A stretch of 35,144 nt of DNA from Chara braunii. Lineage: Eukaryota > Streptophyta > Charophyceae > Charales > Characeae. Below the pieces are notes generated by a model that had not been told where the DNA came from, made no database searches, and saw only the letters and a list, made by a program, of their open reading frames with translations. Made by a program: the position numbers and the translations under genes. Where the stretch lies: assembly GCA_003427395.1 (NCBI GenBank), contig BFEA01000244.1, forward strand, positions 727,500 through 762,643, read 5' to 3'. Numbering within the stretch: position 1 is the stretch's first letter; each line of letters begins with the position of its first letter. Shown in pieces: positions 20,134 through 30,748 of this stretch.

Positions 20134-21509
20134 TATCTGAAACATATGTTTGTCCTCCCCTATGCAATCCGTTGTATCTCGGTTGCATGGGAGATGGTCA
20201 TGGATGCATCTCCCCAAGTAACCGTTTTTTACCGTTAAGGTATTTTTCTCTTTTTTTTTTTTTTTTTTTCCCTCCNTTTTTTTTTTCCCTCCATTTTCGG
20301 ACAGTAGGGACCTGCCAGTCCTTACTTGTGGCAGTCCCTACTGACTGCCAACTCACTCACTCCCTCTTACTCCTTTTGTCTTATTCCCCCACCTTTTTCT
20401 TTTGTCTTTTTTTTTTTTTTTTTTAACATGCCAAGTGTCAACTAGCCGTTAAGGCCTTTTCTAGCCCTTCCTTTTAGTTTTGGCCCTTCCTATGCCCAAG
20501 GTGCAGTCCGTTATATCTTGGACTGCAATTGAGGCTCCCCCATGCCCATGGGAGCTTCCTTTTACCTCCCTTTCTTCCAAACTGTGGCCCCCTTTGCTCC
20601 GATTTTCTCCCGGGAGCCTATTTTTCACACGGAGCCTCTCTAGGTTCCATTTTCCTCAAGGTAGCTGATACGAGATATTTCGGATTGCTGCCATGCCTCT
20701 TCCCTTGCTTTTCTTTTGCTTTTCTTTCTGTTTCAACCCTCCCGTTGGCCTCCACTAGTGCGTGCACTAGTGGTGTTAATATTCTTGGTCGTCTAGATCT
20801 TGATCTTGACGGTACTTCTTGCTTTGGGCATCCTTCCCTTATGGCCCTTCCTAACTTTGTCTTGGGACATCACAAGTCCCCGCTACTTGTCTCGTGCTAT
20901 CCCCGACCTTTGTCCCGCCGGTGGTCCTACCGGTACTTGGTCCCAAAATGCCATTATTTTTTTTTTTAGTCCCCTATGGTCCTCCACACTTTTCCTTGCG
21001 GTGTCTCGGTCTCTCTTGGCATTTTCTTCCCCAAGGCCGCCCCATTTTTAGGCCGCCTCATTTCTAGTCTCTTTTCTGTGTCCCACGCGCGCCGTTTTTT
21101 TTTGCCACATCCCTTTACTTGGCGAATGACCCTTCGACTCTTCCTATGCCGCATCCTGGTGACCCTCTTGGCTCGGGCTTCGTTCTCAAGTGTCGGTGCC
21201 CCAACACTATTTCCTTGACCTCCTTAACTCCTTTCTTCCTGCGGCGGGCAGCCCGGGACTTTACTTTTCTCGGATTTCCTTCTTCTTTTGGGAAGAAGAG
21301 CTGCCTTAATCATTCTCTTGCGGCCCTTTGCCGCTTACTATCCTACTAATTTCTTCTGGGTCCACTGGTTTCAGCAACCCAGGGCATTCTCTAGGCCCCT
21401 AGGTGTCGACACTTATGCCTTAGCCCTCCATACTTCCTATCTCTCTTGCCTCTTGTTTTCTCTGTTGCGCCCAATTCTGGCATATACCATCTCTCAGGGG
21501 TCAAGAGTT

Positions 21510-21538
21510 GTCTCGGGACCCATTGGTCCCGACACCGG
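21510..21538. repeat. Terminal hairpin of core copy 1
   Basis: GTCTCGGGAC pairs with GTCCCGACAC (one mismatch) across a six-base loop, followed by CGG. The two core copies stop being alike immediately after this. The hairpin is the natural right boundary of the module. Confidence 0.75.
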
Positions 21539-21549
21539 GTCCACTTGTC

Positions 21550-21813
21550 GACGGTCCAAAAATAAATAAATAAATAAAAAAAGTAAAATTTAGTTTTTAA
21601 TTAAAATTTTTATTTTTAATTTGGTAAATAATTTCGATGTAACTCTTGGGCAAAAGTTGTTCAGTTTATGTTTCTGCATAACATAGTATTTTTTTCAGAT
21701 TTTTCGGAGTTTTTGTTTTTTTCTTTTTTTTTGGTTGGGACCTTTCCTGGACCTTGCACGGCCGGGCCGCCCAGGAAAATAGGGTTACCCGGGCGGCCCG
21801 ACTTTTAGCCTAG

Positions 21814-21850
<37 letters not shown>

Positions 21851-22135
21851 GCCCCGGCCAGCGAAGTGACCCCGAGCCACTCTGGTAACCTAGGTTTTAA
21901 ATGAATTTAAAACGAATTTAATTAATTAAAATATATTTAAAACGAATTTAATTAATTCAAATAAATTTAAAATAAATTTAAATGAATTCAATTATTTTTG
22001 AAATGGATTTAAAACGAATTAAATGAATTTAAATGGATAGAAAATAAATTAAACGAATGTAATTAATTTAAATGGATTTAAATTTTAAAACGAATTTAAA
22101 CGAATTTAATTAAATTTTTAATGGATTTTAATGCG
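21550..22135. repeat. AT-rich block: (AAAT)n, (AT)n and degenerate AATTTAAAACG repeats
   Basis: An AAAT run lies near 21557-21580 and an AT run near 21817-21846. From 21895 to 22130 there are about twelve degenerate repeats built on 'AATTTAAAACGAATTTAATT'. There is no gene. A GC-rich hairpin interrupts the block at 21763-21800. Confidence 0.85.
21763..21800. repeat. GC-rich perfect inverted repeat, CGGGCCGCCC / GGGCGGCCCG
   Basis: Ten-base, all-G/C arms enclose an 18-base loop in otherwise AT-rich surroundings. Such a stem would be very stable in single-stranded DNA or RNA. Its role is unknown; it may be a mobile-element terminus. Confidence 0.85.
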
Positions 22136-22823
22136 AGGAACAACCCCTCAAGGGGCCCTATCAAACATCACATGATCTGGGCTACGACCCCCAGCAAGCC
22201 GAGTGCCCGCCCTAAGTGAAGGCGGGCCTGAATATTCGTTAGAGGCAAAATTCGACATTTCCATAAGTGGGTATTCAGGCTCTCGCAGCACACCAGTTGG
22301 TTGGGTAGATGCGTGAGCCTCACAAAGCTGCGTCATACAGTTGGCCCAGCCCTTGACAGTCGCACCTGGGCACATACGCACAAAGCAGGGCCGATATACT
22401 GGGAAGCAGGCCATCGGTCTTTGCAAAAGCAGTCTTGCCCATGCACCTGTCTGGGAGCCCTGCACAGATGCAGCAAACAGCCCAACTCCGGAGACTCAAG
22501 CCGTGCCCAACTGAAAAGGGCCCAGGCCCTCAACTGTAGTCTCAGGCCTGGGCTCAGGGTCTGAGGCCCAGCCAGAAGCTAATGGAACCTTCCAGGTAGG
22601 CCACACGCAGCATCCAGGAGGCTGCCACTTCCATAAAAGAAGTGAGGCAGCCCAGACCAGGTATTATCTCGCTTGATGCTGCGCTGCTGCCAAAGGCGTT
22701 GACGGGGCGCGTAGTGGTGAGGAGGGGCGCTGCAGGGCAGCGGGGTGCAGGCAGCCATATCCGGGTTGTTGAGCGCCAGGCGGTGCAGCCGGCGATTTGG
22801 TGGTCTTCAGGGAAGGAGGCCAG
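22136..22823. other. GC-rich stretch without a recognisable gene
   Basis: Composition changes sharply at about 22136 from AT-rich to GC-rich. Open frames on the minus strand (22465-22148 and 23054-22554) have Cys/Pro/Ala-rich, low-information translations and no domains. A short stem, GCCCGCC / GGCGGGC, lies at about 22206-22228. Confidence 0.35.
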
Positions 22824-23195
22824 TGTGGGATAATCAGGGTTTGATTGAGAGTGATGAGATACGTACCTGGTGCATGAAGAGAGGTCGCCTATGAAGTTGA
22901 CAATCATGTACATTGGTCTTCGAGAGTTGAAGTGAGCCTGTTGCGTGAACCAACTGTAGGCAGGATAGTCGGGCAGAGTAGGCTGGGCGCTGGGCGCCAG
23001 ACAGGGAGGAGCGACTTTGGATACTGTGTTCGTGTGGCCTACGGGCTTAAACATTGGCTCATTACTTCATTGTATTGCTCTATATGGATGGTTTCTCGCT
23101 GCATTTTGTACTCCCTGCTTGGATACGACTACCTGGATATCTGTGTGATTTCGCAACTTGGTTTTCTGTACATCGTTCACACTCATATTCCTTGC
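22824..23195 (+). mobile_element. Candidate solo or 5' LTR (TG...CA, 372 bp)
   Basis: The stretch begins TGTGGGATAATC and ends CTTGCA. After four bases comes a primer-binding-site-like motif. The right part is T-rich, as is common near the U5 end of plant LTRs. I find no second copy in the window and no target duplication, and no copia or gypsy ORF starts directly after it. The gag of the next element begins 1.3 kb downstream. Confidence 0.35.
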
Positions 23196-23199
23196 AATT

Positions 23200-23214
23200 C
23201 GGTATTAGAGCTGG
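23200..23214 (+). promoter_or_regulatory. Possible tRNA-Met-type primer binding site
   Basis: CGGTATTAGAGCTGG resembles the common plant retrotransposon primer site TGGTATCAGAGC (two mismatches over that length), which pairs with the 3' end of initiator tRNA-Met. It is placed just after the candidate LTR end, as expected for a 5' LTR. Confidence 0.4.
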
Positions 23215-24482
23215 TTCGTGATCGCCGCTTACTTGGCACTGACGACATTGTTACTTGGTGCGCTAACGATGCTTCATATCCTGTACGGATACTTTGACGC
23301 TGGTTTGTTGTAGCGGGGCCTAGGTGGAGAGGCCGACCGCTGGAAGGCTGTGGCAACAGTGTGGGAGTTGTGGCGATAGCGGATGTATGTATGATGATGA
23401 GAGTATGCTGACGTGGCATTTTGGCTGAGGTGGCAATGGATTGCGTTGTGGATGGTACCGAGGCTAATGACCGGTCATCGAAATGCACGTCGGCCCAATT
23501 GGAGAGAAATCTATGGTTGGGGGCAGCTATCTCCAAGTACGTTGTTCCCATTCCTTATCTACCCTCTCAATCTCTTCTTACTGTGAGGAAGTGAGTCCAA
23601 CTTGAGTGTCCTCTCTTTGGTGAGAAGTCGTGTGTGCTCTACCTTGAGAGACGACATTCTTCCGGGTGGTGCATCTGGCAGGAAAGGGCGGTGCCTCTAA
23701 AGGGCCCTCGTCGAAGCACGGGTCACGGTCACCATGCCAACCCATGGGAGTAGTACACGCAGGTCATGGTGCTTTGTCCATTGAGGCTCTTTGCTGCGCT
23801 AATAGAAGGGGTGTGCGGACTGACCAGTCCTACGAAGACGCTCCCAAACCGTCTATAAACATTTCTGGTTGGGTTCTGAACTGTCCACAGGTTGTGATCG
23901 TCGTCCTGATTGCAACGTTAAAAAATTCCTGAGGACTCTAGGGGGCTGTCCTTAAATTGCCTCTTGATTAGCCAAATCAGTCAGACGTAAGGCTCGTTGC
24001 ACGCGAGGGTAAACAAAGGGCAGGTTGGTCATAAGCATACTTCTTGGGCACAGGGGTGGACCGTGCTTGCACACCTTAGACACCGCAGCTTGATGATGCT
24101 CACAGGTACGTTGGATACAGGGGAAGGGGATTCCAATTGAGAACTCAACTGAACATCACTATTTTACCCATTGTGCATGCATCTGCTCACCTAGTTTATT
24201 TTTATTTTGATTAGTTGGTTGACAGACTAGCGACACCTAACAGAAAGCCTAAAGTAGGACTGTAATCTACAATAGTCAGTTCTTCTCAAAGCTTCTGTAC
24301 AAAACTAATCAGGATAGAGGTAGACTACGTGTATCGTCTGTATAGGTGTTGTTGATACCGCTTGAACAGTAGCCAGAGGTGACTCGGTGGGTATTTATTT
24401 ATTTGTTTATTTAGCAACCGTCAGACGTATGTTGCGGTAGGTCCCAGAGAGGACTCTAGTGCAGACACCATTTGTCTAGCCG
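23215..24482. other. Leader or spacer region before gag of the second gypsy element
   Basis: Over this 1.27 kb I find only short frames (for example plus 23666-23932) without recognisable domains. It may be the untranslated leader of the 24483-27478 element or eroded DNA of another element. A T-rich stretch of TATTTATTTATTTG type lies at about 24390-24412. Confidence 0.35.
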
Positions 24483-26269
24483 ATGAGTGGATCAGTCGGG
24501 GATGAAAGTACAGCTGATGCTAGGAGGTTAACTAGGCTATCACCGCTTAGAATCCCTAGAGTGTTCCAGGCCCTACAACCGGGAGAAGAGAGAAGACTAA
24601 GGGTCAAAGCTAGGGCCGTAGTCTTGAGGCTGCAAGGGAAGCAGCAGCGGTCGAAGCAAGGGCGTTGGCAGCAGCTAGCGTGGTAGCAATGGCTACCGCT
24701 TCAGCAACGTCTGTAGCAACCTCTGGTCTGGGCATGTCGTCCAACTCGACCAGTTCGTAGTCAGTCGCCAATACATCAGGTGTCGACGCTAGTCAGATGG
24801 CGGGTGTGCAGTCCAACCTGCCGCCTCATCTAATAAGGGTGCAGATGGAACTCTTGCAGGTAGAGAGGATCCACCTCAGGTTAGAAGAGAAACTCAAACA
24901 GGCTACTAAGAAAGAAAGAAAAAATTAGAGAGAGAACAACCAGACTAGAGAGCAGGGAGGCAGACTTAGCTGCACTAAAGGGTTTAGATGACGCAACCCT
25001 TGACTCTACAGGGAAGATTCTTAAGGCAAACATCCTGTCCCTGCATGCGTACATGGATAGCAAAATGGACGCCATGCAGGACACCCTGGCCCAGATTCAG
25101 CAAGCCCTAAAAAAGTCAGGGATCCCGCCAGCAGCTTTGCCATCGCTGCCACTCTCAGCGGTGACAGGCCCCTATGCTGCTCAGTCTGGACAACAACCAA
25201 GCGGTACATCAGCAGCAACTCTATCTCAGACTGTTGCTTCTTCATCTTCTGGTTCAGCTAGTGGAGCTACATCACAGTCACCACCTGTCCTGCCAGCGGG
25301 ACAACAATTACCTTGGTACCCCAAGACCCCCTTGAACCCACCTCTAACCTTCTCAGGAGAAAAGAAGGATGAGGCTCTCAACTCGTGGCTGAGAACGGTT
25401 CTAGTGTGGGTAAGGGCAAAGAGGATATTGGTACAAGAGGAAGTGATAACTGCCGCATCCTACTTAGAGGGTTCAGCAGCTCGCTGGCTGAATGGATTTG
25501 TAGCTTCAAAGGGGTTCGGCAGGAACATGGGTGATTGAGCAGAAACCCACACCCTGACGGGTTTTTAAAGCTTGATGCTAGAAAGTACAAGTTAGTGCGA
25601 GAGCTTACCACTACCGTAGAGCCCCTGATTGTCGTTCCAGGAGTGGAGTACAATCCAAAGGTCTTACTGACCACGTTCTTAAGATGTCTTCCCACAAACA
25701 TCAATAACTTACTAGCCAGCGAGGCCCGACGTGAGTATCACATCTTTGAGACATTCAGCAAGAAGGTTGTAGATTTAGAGGCTACGTTGGGTAGTGCTCG
25801 GACCCCTTCTACGGACGGGAGAAAGAAGAAGACTCCACAGGAATGGAAGCAGAAGGGTAGTCGATTGATGATGGTTGATTCCGAAGGCAATCAAACTAAG
25901 ATTGATGATGTATTTGAACGTGTGGAGGGTTCAGAGTTAAACGGCGAGGAGAATGCTGAGGGTAGCAACCTCGCCGCAACAGTTAAGACTAAGGCAGGTG
26001 GCCGCGGGAAGGGCGATCAGCAAAAGAGTCAAGGGCAGGCCACTAACCCAAACAAAATAGCTGCTTGGGTTAGAGCAGGCTTGGATCAAGAAGTGTGGCG
26101 GGCCTGTTGGTCACGTGGTGCTTGCATGAGCTGTGGCGAGTATGACCATACACATTTTAAGTGCAAGAACCCGAAGGTCCCGAAGAAAATCCCTCCTAAG
26201 GGTGGATATCCTTCTTCTCAGTCCAGGGCCTCTACGAGCTCCAGCCCAGGAAGCACTCAGGCCCGGTAG
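24483..26269 (+). pseudogene. Gag of the second Ty3/gypsy element (CCHC), several frameshifts
   Basis: ATG at 24483 gives 'MSGSVGDESTADARRL', then an Ala-rich segment ('AAASVVAMATASAT', in the next frame) and a charged coiled coil near 24850-24990. 'MDSKMDAMQDTLAQIQQALK' (25053) and a Ser/Thr/Pro-rich linker follow. The capsid-like core holds 'LTFSGEKKDEALNSWLRTVL' (about 25347-25406) and 'AASYLEGSAARWLNGF', characteristic of retrotransposon gag. A frameshift near 25530 moves the rest to the next frame (25535-26269), which ends with the zinc knuckle 'CMSCGEYDHTHFKC' at 26123-26164. At least three indels and one nonsense codon (near 24760) disrupt it. Gag would form the particle and bind RNA. 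It is a different family from the element at 643-6414. Confidence 0.85.
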
Positions 26270-26830
26270 AAGTTGTAGCTGCTTCTACTCTCGATGAAGC
26301 GGGTGATGTACCCTCCCCACTTCAAGAGCTGGCCGAAGCGATTGACTCCTGCGTTACCCCACAGACGCATCTGGACCCATCTATACTCTATACGTTGGAT
26401 ATGTCTGAAGCCTTAGAGGACCTTCAAGGTGAGTTGTAGGCAAGGGACCCTCGTGATTCCTGGGTGGTACTAAGTAGAGGTCCTAGAGGGGAGCACTTCG
26501 TTGTGGAAGTTGGTGTGGGTAGTTACAAGTGCGGCGCTATCGTAGACATTGGCTCCACACGAAACTTCATAAGCCGCGACTGTGTTGAGAGACTGCGCCT
26601 AAAGGACCAGGTGCAGTGCCTTTAGACCGGTAGCATCTACTTTGCCCAACAAATAGCGCATGATGGTGGAGGACTACGTTAAAGATGTAGTCTGCGCTTT
26701 CCCCTACCCAAGAGGAGAGTTAAATCATAAGATATCACTCTTGGTGAGCGACGATTTGCCCTTTGACATGTTGTTGGGCATGTACTACCTCGAGGTTGCC
26801 AAGCCCCAGTTTGACTGGGACAAGAAAGCG
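26270..26830 (+). pseudogene. Retropepsin-like protease of the second gypsy element, altered active site
   Basis: A frame with TAG codons runs on from gag. 'GAIVDIGSTRNFISRDCVE' contains the active-site aspartate at 26545-26547, but the triad reads D-I-G rather than D-[ST]-G. The closing motif 'LPFDMLLGMYYLE' (about 26758-26796) fits the ILG-x-x-[WY] end of retropepsins. There is a frame change near 26640 into the frame opened by the ATG at 26660. The order gag, protease, RT is normal. Confidence 0.78.
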
Positions 26831-27478
26831 TTGAAGCACGAGTTGCCTAATGGGAGGACTGTTAGACTGGCTAAGGACAAAGCCAGTAGGTTAATAGACT
26901 CTTGTGGGTGCTTATGCACATCTGCCTTCTATAACTATTATAAACAGAACCAAGAGGAAAGAATGTACTTAGTTTATGTCTCTGCAAAAAGGAAGGTCGT
27001 TAAAACACCCCCAGAGATAGAGACCATCGTCGCTAAGTACCCTGATCTGTTCGAGGAGCCCTCAGAAGTCGTAAACAGGGAGGTTGTCCACACCATAGAG
27101 ATCATCCAAGGTAGCAAGACGCATAAAGGGAGAATTTATAGAATGGCTCCGACCGAGTTGGACGAGCTTCATCGGCAGCTGAAAGAGCTCACAAAAAAGG
27201 GTTGGGTACGGCCTAGCACTTCCCCCTTTGGCTTACCAAGTCCTATTTGTTCCAAAGAAAGGGGAAACACCAAGGATGTGCATTGATTATAGAGGCCTCA
27301 ATGCCATCACCGTTAAGAACGCAGAGCCTCTACCACGCATCGACGACCTATTGGATAGGGTGCAGTGGTGTAAGTATTATACCAAGATAGATTTAAAATT
27401 CGGCTACCATCAGATTGCGATAAGACTAGAGGACCAGCACAAAACCGCATTCCAGACTAGGTACGGTCTGTACGAAAG
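26831..27478 (+). pseudogene. Reverse transcriptase N-terminal half, truncated by satellite
   Basis: The region includes 'IVAKYPDLFEEPSEVVNREV', a linker typical of Ty3/gypsy pol, then 'KGRIYRMAPTELDELHRQL' and 'GWVRPSTSPFG'. A frameshift near 27235 is followed by 'LFVPKKGETPRMCIDYRGLN' and 'TKIDLKFGYHQIAI', which contains the motif A aspartate. Homology ends abruptly at 'TRYGLYE' (about 27476). The expected MPFG and YxDD parts are absent, and C-type satellite begins at once. RNase H and integrase are not found downstream. Confidence 0.88.
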
Positions 27479-28085
27479 CTCATATAAGCAACCAAGAATG
27501 AAACAGAACATCATCATGTGAGAGATGAGTCACACATGTGAGTGAGACTTGCTCAAACACTTGCATGGAGCTCATGTAAGCAACCAAGAACGAAACGGAA
27601 CATCATCATGTGAGAGATGAGTCACACATGCGAGTGAGACTTGCTCAAACACTTGCATGAAGCTCATGTAAGCGACTAAGAATGAAACGAAACATCATCA
27701 TGTGAGAGATGAGTCACACATGTGAGTGAGACTTGCTCAAACACTTGCGTGGAACTCATGCAAACGATCAAGAATGAAACAGAACATCATCATCTGAAAG
27801 ATGAGTCACACATGTGAGTGAGACTTGCTCAAACACATGCATGAAGCTCATGTAAGCAACCAAGAATGAAACGGAACATCATCATGTGAGAGATGAGTCA
27901 CAAATGTGAGAAAGACTTGCTCAAACACTTGCATGGAGGTCATGTAAGCAACCAAGAATGAAACGGAACACCATCATGTGAGAGATGAGCCACATATGTG
28001 AGTGGGACTCGCTCGAACACATGCATGGAGCTCATGTAAGCAACCAAGAATGAGACGGAACATCATCATGTAAGAGAATTGAGCA
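27479..28085 (+). repeat. Satellite subfamily C, 92-bp units (about 6.5 copies)
   Basis: Units start at 27488, 27580 and 27672 and share 'GCAACCAAGAATGAAAC', 'CATCATCATGTGAGAGATGA', 'GTGAGTGAGACTTGCTCAAA' and 'CATGGAGCTCATGTAA'. The 92-bp length, the CATCA-GTGAGAG head and the tail are shared with subfamilies A and B, so the three are branches of one satellite family. Confidence 0.92.
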
Positions 28086-28094
28086 AAGTAAGTA

Positions 28095-29065
28095 AAAAGA
28101 GTTATCAAAGCACTATTATAACTGAAAATCAAAGTTGCGATTTGCTCCTAAGTGAAGAAATGGAGCGAAAGTAAAGCATGAAATTACAAGGTGGAAAGTG
28201 GCGATTCACATGGGAGTGAAGAACTCGGCTAAACAAGAGGAAAAACATCATCAAAACACTAGATTAAGCACAAACAAGAGTTGTGATTTGCTCGTAAGTG
28301 AAGAAATGAAGAGAAAGTGAGAGGCGAGTGAGTGAGACCCACTCTAAAGCATGAAATCACAAGGTGGGAAGTGGCGATTCACATGGGAGTGAAGGCATGG
28401 ACTAAACAAGAGGAAAACATCATCAATACATTAGATCAAGCACAAACAAGAGTTGCGATTTGCTCCTAAGTGAAGAAATGGAGAGAAAGTGAGAGAAAGG
28501 TGATTGAACTCACTCTAATGCATGAAATCACAAGGTGGGAAGTGGCGATTCACATGAGAGTGAAAAAATGGACTAAACAAAACACTAGATCAAGCATAAA
28601 CAAGAGTTGCGATTTGCTCCTAAGCGAAGAAATAAAGAGAAAGTGAGAGGAGAGTGAGTGAAACTCACTTTAATGCATGAAATCACAAGGTGGGAAGTGA
28701 CGATTCACATGGGAGTGAAAAAATTGACTAAACAATAGGAAAACATCATCAAAACATTAGATCAATCATAAACAAGAGTTGTGATTTGCTCCTAAGTGAA
28801 GAAATGGAGAGAAGGTGAGAGAAGAGTAAGTGAAGCTCACTCTAATGCATAAAATCACAAGGTGGGAAGTGACGATTCACATGGGAGTGAAAAAATGGAC
28901 TAAACAAGAGGAAAACATCATCAAAACACTAGATCAAGCATAAACAAGAGTTGCGATTTGCTCCTAAGTGAAGAAATGGAGAGAAGGTGAGAGAAGAGTG
29001 AGTGAAGTTCACTCTAATGCATAAAATCACAAGGTGGGAAGTGGCGATTCACATGGGAGTGTAGG
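28095..29065 (+). repeat. 172-bp higher-order satellite (dimer of about 86 bp)
   Basis: Landmark 'GTTG.GATTTGCTC.TAAGTG' occurs at 28134, 28280, 28452, 28606, 28778 and 28950, mostly 172 bp apart (two intervals are shorter). Each unit has two similar halves, one with 'GGCGATTCACATGGGAGTGA' and one with 'GCGATTTGCTCCTAAGTGA'. This is a typical dimeric higher-order repeat. Confidence 0.9.
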
Positions 29066-29215
29066 ATGAGCCCATGGGGAGACCATTACTAGTGAAAAAG
29101 CCTCCTACCATCTACTCTAAGCTTTGAAAAGTTCCTATGGATAGAGAGATGATGAGGAAGAACAAAAAAAGGATGTAGATGAGAGATCATTGGAGGAGTT
29201 CGAGAAGGAAGGGGA

Positions 29216-29345
29216 GAGGAGGAAGATGAAGAAGAAGAGGAAGAAAAAGAAAAAAAAAAAAAAAGAAGAGGAAGAAGAAGAAAAAAAAGAAGAAAAAGAA
29301 AAGAAGAAGAAGTAAACGAAGGGGAGGGAGAAGAAAAAGAAAAAG
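29216..29345 (+). repeat. GAA/AAAG purine tract of core copy 2
   Basis: Nearly pure purine on the plus strand, less regular than the GAA run in copy 1 and containing a 15-A run. It sits at the same place relative to the core. Confidence 0.92.
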
Positions 29346-30439
29346 GAGAATAAGAGTCTTCTTCTTTCCACTTACCTCCTTAGTATCTTGGAATTGAAGT
29401 GTCACTCTTGATGATGATTTGTTCTTACTTGGCTATGACTCCCTTCTTCCCCAAGCCCTTCTCATTCCTCCTCCTTAGTTCCTCTTTGATGATGACAAAC
29501 TCCTATCACTATGACTATGATGTCTTCTCCTCTAGGAAGGCTAATGAGACTCCCTCCAGCCTTTCCCTCTTCCTCACAACTTGAGGGTTATGGCGGATCA
29601 CCTTCCTAGGCCATCCTCACTACCACCAACCTCTAGAGCTCCTCACACTAGTCCACAGCCTCCTCTAAGCTCCCAAACTGGCAGGGGTTCCCCTCTCCTT
29701 ACTCCAAGTGAGAGAAGTGTTCCTGTGAGCTCACTTTGGCAGCATGGGTACACCTCATGCAAATGTGAGTATGGCAGACTGAAGCCTCAACTTATGTAGG
29801 CTGGGACCAGCACTCCGGCCAGCCCATGGGCCTCGCCTTGTGCCTTGGGGTGAACCGTGGTACCCCCAAGGCAAAAACTCACCACTAGGCCCTTCTGGGG
29901 GTATCTGGACCTTATTTTGGCCAAGTACATACAGTCTGAGTGGTTGGTACCAACTCGGATTGCTTCTTGGCCTCCTTCAGCCTCCTTTTCCTTTTCAAAA
30001 TGCTGCCCAATTGGGTCCAAATGCCTAAGGGGCAACCTCACTTCAGAGGAAAAAACCTTTTTTTCGATTTTTTTCAGTTTTCACCCCATTTTTGGTAGAC
30101 CGAGGTATTTTCTCATGCCTCGGTGCTACTTCATCCTTGGATCTGGCTGAGATCCAAGACTAGTAATATTTAGAGCTACCCTCTGGCCCTCCGTTTGAGC
30201 CAAATGCACAATTTTGTCATTTTCTTTCTTTTGTTTCTTTCCATTTTGGGCTGCCAACTCATTTCAGAGTTGGCCGTTTGAGTTTACCTCCTAAAAAACG
30301 GCCATATTTCCTCCTCCATGGATCTAAATCTCAGATCCATGGCCCAAAAAAGAATCGGTCATTTTTTCTTTGCATTTTCTCTCAATTTTCTCTTTTAATT
30401 CAGATTTTACAGTGATATTGCCCCAAGGACCATATCTCT

Positions 30440-30453
30440 GCAATCCGGATTGC
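30440..30453. repeat. Perfect 14-bp palindrome GCAATCCGGATTGC (copy 2)
   Basis: Identical to 19053-19066 in copy 1, with conserved neighbours 'CTCTGCAATCC' and 'TGCCCTCCACTAAAT'. Confidence 0.85.
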
Positions 30454-30482
30454 CCTCCACTAAATGTGGAGGGATGAGGTCA

Positions 30483-30508
30483 CAGTAGGGACCTACCAGT
30501 CCCTACTG
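30483..30508. repeat. Perfect inverted repeat, CAGTAGGGAC / GTCCCTACTG
   Basis: Ten-base perfect arms enclose the six-base loop CTACCA. It is the counterpart of 19096-19121. Confidence 0.87.
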
Positions 30509-30720
30509 TGGCAGTCCCAATAAAACCACACATTCTCCTCCCCTCTTTTCTCCCCCTTTCTCTCATTTTTCCTCCTTTTTCTCTCATTTTTCTTTTCTTT
30601 TCTTTTATTTATGAAGTGACAAGTGTCAAGTGGATGTTGAGTTTTTTTTAAGGCCATGGATCCTCATCTATGACTAGATCTAGACCAAACAGTTGGTCGT
30701 TATATCTCCGATTATAATAA

Positions 30721-30748
30721 TGAAGCCCCCGTACTCAAGGGGGCTTCA
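30721..30748. repeat. Perfect inverted repeat, TGAAGCCCCC / GGGGGCTTCA
   Basis: Ten-base arms around an eight-base loop, at the position equivalent to 19337-19358. The loop and outer arm differ from copy 1 but pairing is retained. Confidence 0.87.

Larger units (their letters stand above)
17581..21538 (+). mobile_element. Core module copy 1: purine tract plus non-coding hairpin-rich core
   Basis: This is the first of two direct copies of a roughly 4-kb unit (second copy about 29070-33182). Matching landmarks in order are a GAA tract, 'CTCCTCTAGGA.GGCT', 'CTTACTCCAAGTGAG', 'CCGGCCAGCCCATGGG', 'GGTACCAACTCGG', 'GCAATCCGGATTGC', 'GCCAGTCCCTACTG', 'CATCCGG' hairpins, 'GATCTTGATCTTGACG', and the terminal hairpin ending GTCCCGACACCGG at 21538. 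No conserved frame runs through the two copies and I find no transposase or RT domain. After 21538 the two copies have unrelated flanks, so this is a real boundary. One N at 20276 lies in a poly-T/poly-C-rich stretch. Confidence 0.75.

Noticed and set aside
20240-20296. Poly-T run with an N at 20276 as a transcription terminator or poly-A tail of an inserted element
   Set aside because: The N and long homopolymers point to sequencing or assembly uncertainty; the equivalent part of copy 2 (about 31857-31893) is only pyrimidine-rich, with no element inserted.
22554-23054. 166-residue minus-strand ORF
   Set aside because: No recognisable domain, low-information composition, non-ATG start, and it overlaps the candidate LTR.
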